Source of the DNA: Albugo candida
Lineage: Eukaryota; Oomycota; Peronosporomycetes; Albuginales
Length of the DNA stretch: 64,000 nt
Direction: 5' to 3'
NCBI GenBank assembly: GCA_040437565.1
Contig: JBDOQK010000022.1
Location: forward strand, 124,001 to 188,000
Under the pieces are notes generated by a model that saw nothing but the letters and a program-made list of their open reading frames with translations, did not search any database and was not told the DNA's origin. This document shows, piece by piece, positions 57,808 to 64,000 of the stretch. The translations under genes were made by a program, and so were the position numbers. Each line of letters opens with the position of its first letter. Position 1 is the stretch's first letter.

Positions 57808-58674
57808 ATGCAGCGACTTCCTCACGCTATTCGACGAGGTGTCCAGGTAGTTTATCCACACAATAATATCTCGTAGCGCTCACGCATTCTTTCTGTCAAG
57901 ATTGGCGCAGGAGCGCTCGTAAGCGGATCTGTATTAACCGGAGTAACCGAGTGCAACGATGACGCTCTTTCGATCCCCGACTACGGTTTCGACCACAAAG
58001 GACCTTTATCATCTTTTGATTACGCAAGTGTTCGTAGAGGTTATCAAGTTTACCGAGAAGTATGTGCTTCCTGTCACAGTTTAGAGCGCATTTCTTTCCG
58101 CAATCTCGTCGGCGTGACGCATACGGAAGAGCAAGTGAAAGCCCTAGCAGCCGATGTCGACGTAGAAGACGGCCCAAACGATCAAGGCGAAATGTTTGAT
58201 CGTCCTGGAAAGCTCTCTGATCCTCTCCCAAAACCATATCCCAATGACGAGGCAGCAGCTGCCGCTAATAATGGCGCAATACCTCCTGATCTCTCACTTA
58301 TGGTGAAAGCGCGTCCAGGTGGTGTCGATTACCTTTTTGCACTTCTTACCGGTTATGTGGACCCACCCGAAGGAAAAGAACTGTTAAGCGGACTGTATTA
58401 TAATCCGTACTTTAGTGGAGGTGCGATTGCTATGGAAAGACAATTACAAGATGGACAGATTGATTATGAAGATGGGACTCCTGCAACAACTTCACAAATG
58501 GCGAAAGATGTTGCAGTCTTTTTAGCGTGGGCTGCTGAGCCTGAACATGACGAGCGGAAGAAGCAAGGCATGAAGGTTTTGCTTGCGATGGGAGCTTTAG
58601 CTCTTCTTACAGGGTACTATAAGCGATTGAAGTGGGCACCTCTGAAATCGAGAAAGATCTCTTATACGCAGTAA
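57808..58674 (+). CDS. CYC1: Cytochrome c1, complex III haem subunit
   Basis: Passes electrons from the Rieske protein to cytochrome c in mitochondrial complex III. 278 aa. Exon 1 (57808-57846) encodes a basic presequence start (MQRLPHAIRRGVQ). Exon 2 runs 57877-58674. The implied intron is only 30 nt (gtagtttatc...tctcgtag), shorter than all others here, but reading through it hits a stop and the exon 2 frame requires a phase-0 junction. Haem motif CASCH is at residues 76-80. NNGAIPPDLSLMVKARPGGVDYLFALLTGY, YNPYF, IAMERQL (axial methionine region) and YEDGTPATTSQMAKDVAVFLAWAAEPEHDERKK match the family; one C-terminal membrane helix ends GYYKRLKWAPLKSRK. Confidence 0.92.
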
Positions 58675-58793
58675 TGTAGCTACTCTGATACTTTATAACT
58701 CGAAATATAAAGCAGTGGAGTTTTGCATAACAAACATATCTGCTAAACAGCAATATTAACATGATAACATTCTATCTGAACTTGAACAACAAA

Positions 58794-59967
58794 ATGACTG
58801 GACGAAATCCGCGTATTCAATTGAAGGCCGATGCTCCGCATATGGTGAGAGTAATCAATGCGTTCCTCACTCATATTTTAAAACGATCTGTTCTCTAGCT
58901 GGATGCTGATTGTAATCCTGCAACTGACTTTTTGACGATCCTCAAGCAGCAAATTCAGATTCAAATCAAGCATTTAGATGATCAGGAAATGGAGTTTGAT
59001 CTAATTGGTGTCGACCCATCAATTGCCAATGCACTCCGACGTATACTACTGTCTGAAATCCCAACAATGGCAATCGAGCAAGTTTACATTTGGAATAATT
59101 CTTCTATCATACAAGATGAGGTCTTGGCACATCGTCTAGGCCTGATTCCTTTATTAGTGGACCCTCGTGAATTTCAGCATTTTCCAGGTATGCGTTTATT
59201 TCATATATGATCATTTGACGAGTTTTTCTTTTTCAGATGATGAAGAAGCCGAAGCCACAGATGAAAATACGATTGTTTTCAAGCTTGATGTCACGTGTCG
59301 ATCCGATCCAAATCACCCAGAGAACCCTTCCAAAGCATTCCATTCAAGCGGTACTTCTTATCAGTTTTACTAATGATACCACTTAACTGATAACGAGCTT
59401 GCAGTGTACTCTCGAGACCTTGAGTGGGTTCCTCAAGGAAACCAAGAGGAACGATTCACATCCATTCGGCCAGTTTCTGAAGATATCTTGATTGCAAAAC
59501 TTCGGCCGGGTCAGAGTATTGCGCTGGAAGCTCATTGTCGAAAAGGTATCGGAAAAGATCACGCAAAATTCTCACCGGTTTCCACGGCTTCATACCGATT
59601 ATTGCCGTGCGTCGAGTTTATGGAACCGGTGACTGGCGCCGAAGCTACCGAATTGGTACAAAATAAGTGCGTTTCGAAAGTTTTTGACATTGAAGATATC
59701 GCTGGACTTCCAACTGCAGTCGTATCGGACCCACGACGATGTACAATGTGTCGCGAATGTATACGGGCTCCAGGCTGGGATAAAAAAATTCGGCTTGGTA
59801 GACAGCACGATCACTTTATTTTCAGTGTTGAGTCTGCGGGAATGTTTCAACCACAAGAATTATTGTCTGAAGCGCTCACTGTGCTGATGGGAAAATGCAC
59901 AATGGCTTTAGAATCGTTTCAGAAGGAAGATAGTGCAACGGACGAGGAAGAAATGGTTTCCAAATAG
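58794..59967 (+). CDS. RNA polymerases I and III subunit RPAC1 (POLR1C/AC40)
   Basis: Alpha-like assembly subunit shared by RNA polymerases I and III. Four exons: 58794-58844, 58899-59187, 59237-59350, 59405-59967, with introns of 54, 49 and 54 nt, giving 338 aa. Landmarks are FDLIGVDPSIANALRRILLSE, PTMAIEQVYIWNNSSIIQDEVLAHRLGLIPL, DILIAKLRPGQSI, CRKGIGKDHAKFSPVSTASYRLLP, a CTMCREC cluster, and HFIFSVESAGMFQPQELLSEA with LMGKC. Rpb3 lacks the KGIGKDHAKFSPV form, so RPAC1 is preferred. An in-frame ATG at 58761 could add 11 residues. Confidence 0.93.
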
Positions 59968-60209
59968 AAGCGAAAACGATAGAAAGCTTTCTTGGGTTCT
60001 CCATCAAGAATATCGTCTCGAAGGACAGAATGTTTCTTGGAAGCAAGCACGCCTAAAAAGTGAATCGTGTCGCGGTGCTCACGGCATCCTGTATAGGATG
60101 TCAGAGTGGTCGTTGTGACCGCTTTAAGATTCAGCTGCATTTTTAATATTATAAAAGAAGAAGAGATTATCAGGTTGTGGCAACCCTTCCTGAGTATGAA
60201 GTCTTCCGA

Positions 60210-61307
60210 ATGTTGTGCGAAGGTACTACATTCCATCCTTTTTTTATGCGTACACTATTGGGTCTTGGGACAACCCGTCAGCGCGCCATATTCGCGCTAT
60301 ACATATCTCTATGGATCGTTTACGGGTTACTTAATGAGCGGTTGAAGCAGCAGCACATTCGATTTGACTATACGGCTGCCGTTCTGCTTCAATCCCTTTT
60401 TAAATTAAGCATCGCATGTTACCTCTTTATGGCGCAAGATTTAGAACTCAAAAACCTCCTACCACATTCAGATGTTACCACACAAGAAACCAAAGTTACT
60501 ACATCTCCAGGAAGAACCTTTTGGTCCCATTTAAAGCGCGGCATTCAGAGTCTATACGCTCAAACTGTCAAACATTATGGTCTCTTATATTCTTATCTGA
60601 TTCCAGCTGGATTATACGCGTGTTATGACGTCTTGGCGTATGTGAATTTACGCAAATTTGACGCTTCCACTTACTTTTTGCTGCTTCAATTCCGTCTCGT
60701 TGTCACCGGTCTGCTTCATCAGTGTATGTTCAACAAAAAGCTCCTTGGGATACAATGGATCGCGCTACTTATCATTACATTTGGATGCTGTATCAAAACC
60801 GCGTCAGAATTTTACGGTGTCCGCAAAAATACATCACCTCCAAAAATCGCATACGCATCGCTAATGCTTCAAATTTTATGTTCTACCTTTGCCGGCGTTT
60901 ACAACGAAGTGCTTCTAAAACGCACTTTAGCGACATTGAACGTGCAAAACATATTTATGTATGTGGACTCGACATTATGTACGCTTTTTTTCATCGCAGC
61001 GGGCGTCGTCGAATCATCGGAAGATAATTTGACGGTATTCTCCATGAACGTACTTCCATTAATTACAATTATGGCGTGTATTGGTGTGGTGACAAGTCTA
61101 TTTCTACAGTGTATGGACTCTATACGAAAAGCGATAGCAAGTGCGTTGGAATTGGTTATGCTTCCGCTATTGAGTGCCTTCTTTTTTGATCTGTCGCTCA
61201 CACCGCCACTGTGGATGGCTGTCATCAGCGTCGCGTTTGGAGTGTACCTGTACTCCAAACCCGCTGAATCGCATCAAACTGCGAACTTAAAGTCCATTGC
61301 TTCCTAG
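60210..61307 (+). CDS. Nucleotide-sugar transporter, SLC35A-like
   Basis: 365 aa from the first ATG; the frame is open slightly upstream, so a short 5' exon is possible. About nine or ten hydrophobic segments. Landmarks are YSYLIPAGLYACYDVLAYVN, STYFLLLQFRLVVTGLLH, LGIQWIALLIITFG and CSTFAGVYNEVLLKRT, the last being close to the SLC35A signature G-V-Y-x-E-x-x-L-K. Such proteins move UDP-sugars or CMP-sialic acid into the Golgi. Substrate cannot be told from sequence. Confidence 0.83.
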   Translation: MLCEGTTFHPFFMRTLLGLGTTRQRAIFALYISLWIVYGLLNERLKQQHIRFDYTAAVLLQSLFKLSIACYLFMAQDLELKNLLPHSDVTTQETKVTTSPGRTFWSHLKRGIQSLYAQTVKHYGLLYSYLIPAGLYACYDVLAYVNLRKFDASTYFLLLQFRLVVTGLLHQCMFNKKLLGIQWIALLIITFGCCIKTASEFYGVRKNTSPPKIAYASLMLQILCSTFAGVYNEVLLKRTLATLNVQNIFMYVDSTLCTLFFIAAGVVESSEDNLTVFSMNVLPLITIMACIGVVTSLFLQCMDSIRKAIASALELVMLPLLSAFFFDLSLTPPLWMAVISVAFGVYLYSKPAESHQTANLKSIAS

Positions 61308-61600
61308 TTATCCGGGCTTCATTACTACGAAGCCTGCATCAATTTATATTATATAAATGAGTCCCTCTGTCAGTTGATCATATATACTTGCCCGCACGTA
61401 CTTACGCCTACTTTATCATCAAACACATATCGTTAAAGCCTATACGCATTCATTAAGTACCTCCATCTATTGCTAGTTGCTGCGTGCCATTTCTGCCACA
61501 GTTTCATTGTGGTACTTTACAAAATCTCGGGTATCGCGTGCCTAACTTCGCGTAGACCACGCACCTACCACACTAAATCGGTATTTCATCGTAAGGTTCC

Positions 61601-62952
<1,352 letters not shown>

Positions 62953-63655
62953 GCTCCATACAAACAGTTTTGATACATTTTACAAAGTTTCCTTTGCTTT
63001 TTATGCACAAACATTCTGATGCGGGACATTGATTGAACAAAATTCCCTAAAGATAATGAGAACCTCCGTGACGACTGAGGGAATCGTATAGGCAAGAAAT
63101 CTATCATGAATACTTCTACATGATGCATCGAGCTATTTGAACATTGGGGGCTCGTACAACATGTATGCGATGTCAAATTGTCTCAACGTCTCCTTAGAAA
63201 GTACCATTCACGCGCATGTAATTGGGCTTCTCCATCGATTGGACAAGAACACACGTATAAGACTCCATTCATTCCACGTCGACATCGTGACGTCCAATTT
63301 GCATGACATTACACCTCGTTTTTATCTTATTCCTTCGCCTAAGCTCTATCCGTACTGTGGTTGTACCACTTGAATGTAGCATTCCGATGAGAGAATAGCG
63401 CTACTTTGTATCCGATTCGATCTTGTGGAATTCGATATATCAACCGCGATACGTCAACCACACCCCAAGCTCTACATGAAAGTTATAACGCGTCAAGCTT
63501 GTGTCGTTTATGATGCGCATTGTAAAGAACGGGAAACATGAAAGTATTGGCGAGTCGGATATACATACTTGCGCACAATGCAGAAGAAGAAAACAATGAT
63601 CGATATATTTTATGTATTTCTTTATCATAAAACGCTCTTTGGCGTCCATGCGCTA
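62953..63655. other. Unassigned stretch between ferrochelatase and the edge gene
   Basis: Short frames on both strands (up to 83 codons) without recognised motifs. Parts near 63130-63300 on the - strand look mildly coding and may belong to a decayed gene. Confidence 0.4.
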
Positions 63656-64000
63656 CGACTGGTTTTTGATATTTGTCATCTCTTGTGACGAAATAGCAGG
63701 CAAAAGGCGAACATACATGTGGAAATCATTCGTCTTATATTGTGTCCCGTATTGATTGAGGATTGGATCCGAATGTTCACCACGTAGCATATACACGTAA
63801 TTCTGCTCGAGTGAAACCAGTAGCACGGAATGGTGTAGTGCGAGATCTTCAAGGCAGGCTCTATTCAAATCCAACCAATTTACCAACGTTACCGCATCAT
63901 AAAAATAAACGGGATATAAGTGATCAGGATCCGAATCTTCCGGTAAATCCCCTTTTATATATTGGCACATCTTCCTCGGAAGCAAATTATAATAAGAACA
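63656..64000 (-). CDS. C-terminal part of a cysteine-rich CCG-like protein, continues past window
   Basis: The - strand frame is open from the window edge to the stop at 63653-63655. It reads C-x10-C (CSYYNLLPRKMC), the same spacing as CSKFQIFPEDVC in the 19215 gene, then a linker. It then reads ACLEDLALHHSVLLVSLEQNYVYM, which aligns with the family's terminal module (CLAC..LVHSVFFISIEHKYVWM). The second C of the CxxC and the closing CxC pair are missing. It lies on the other strand and beyond the housekeeping island. Start, signal peptide and upstream modules are outside the window. Confidence 0.6.

Overview
The window looks like nuclear DNA of an oomycete, most probably a white-rust (Albugo) species. 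Three things point there. The single-copy genes carry many short introns (mostly 45-63 nt) and sit only tens to hundreds of bases apart. The set includes a flagellar dynein-assembly factor, which fits an organism with zoospores, and a FYVE-type zinc finger fused to a lipid-transfer domain. The left part carries a family of secreted cysteine-rich proteins with CxxC modules that resemble, from memory, the CX2CX5G ('CCG') candidate effectors described for Albugo candida. The species call is inference; no database was searched.

Bases 1 to about 46,250 are an accessory, repeat-rich zone. At least six recognisable members of the cysteine-rich family lie here, all on the + strand. Only one (19215-20870, 551 aa) is open from signal peptide to stop; the others are broken or reduced to remnants. 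Between and inside them lie a Mutator-like element (MULE) with terminal inverted repeats and a 9-bp target duplication (11045-12985), a hAT remnant (21.4-23.65 kb), a LINE reverse transcriptase fragment (23.7-24.25 kb), a Ty3/gypsy fossil (24.7-27.2 kb), a Ty1/copia fossil (35.15-42.2 kb) with a second MULE in one LTR, and five copies of a tRNA-derived SINE. The copia element splits one family member, and the first MULE sits between the upstream region and start codon of another. A small pair of membrane-protein genes lies at 32.2-33.0 kb.

Bases 47,070 to 62,952 are a compact housekeeping island: FYVE-GLTP protein, 3-hydroxyacyl-CoA dehydratase, adenylate kinase, HDDC2-type HD phosphohydrolase, proteasome subunit Rpn3, complex I subunit GRIM-19, DNAAF11/LRRC6, mitochondrial phosphate carrier, KISH, cytochrome c1, RNA polymerase I/III subunit RPAC1, a nucleotide-sugar transporter and ferrochelatase. 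Four of these serve mitochondrial energy or haem metabolism; the rest serve lipid, nucleotide, protein-turnover, secretory and flagellar functions. At the right edge (63656-64000, - strand) the end of another cysteine-rich family gene appears, so the island is bordered by this family on both sides.

Seven 100-N gaps are present. Four are flanked by exact copies of the same sequence, so they are unmerged contig overlaps and the apparent tandem repeats there are not real.
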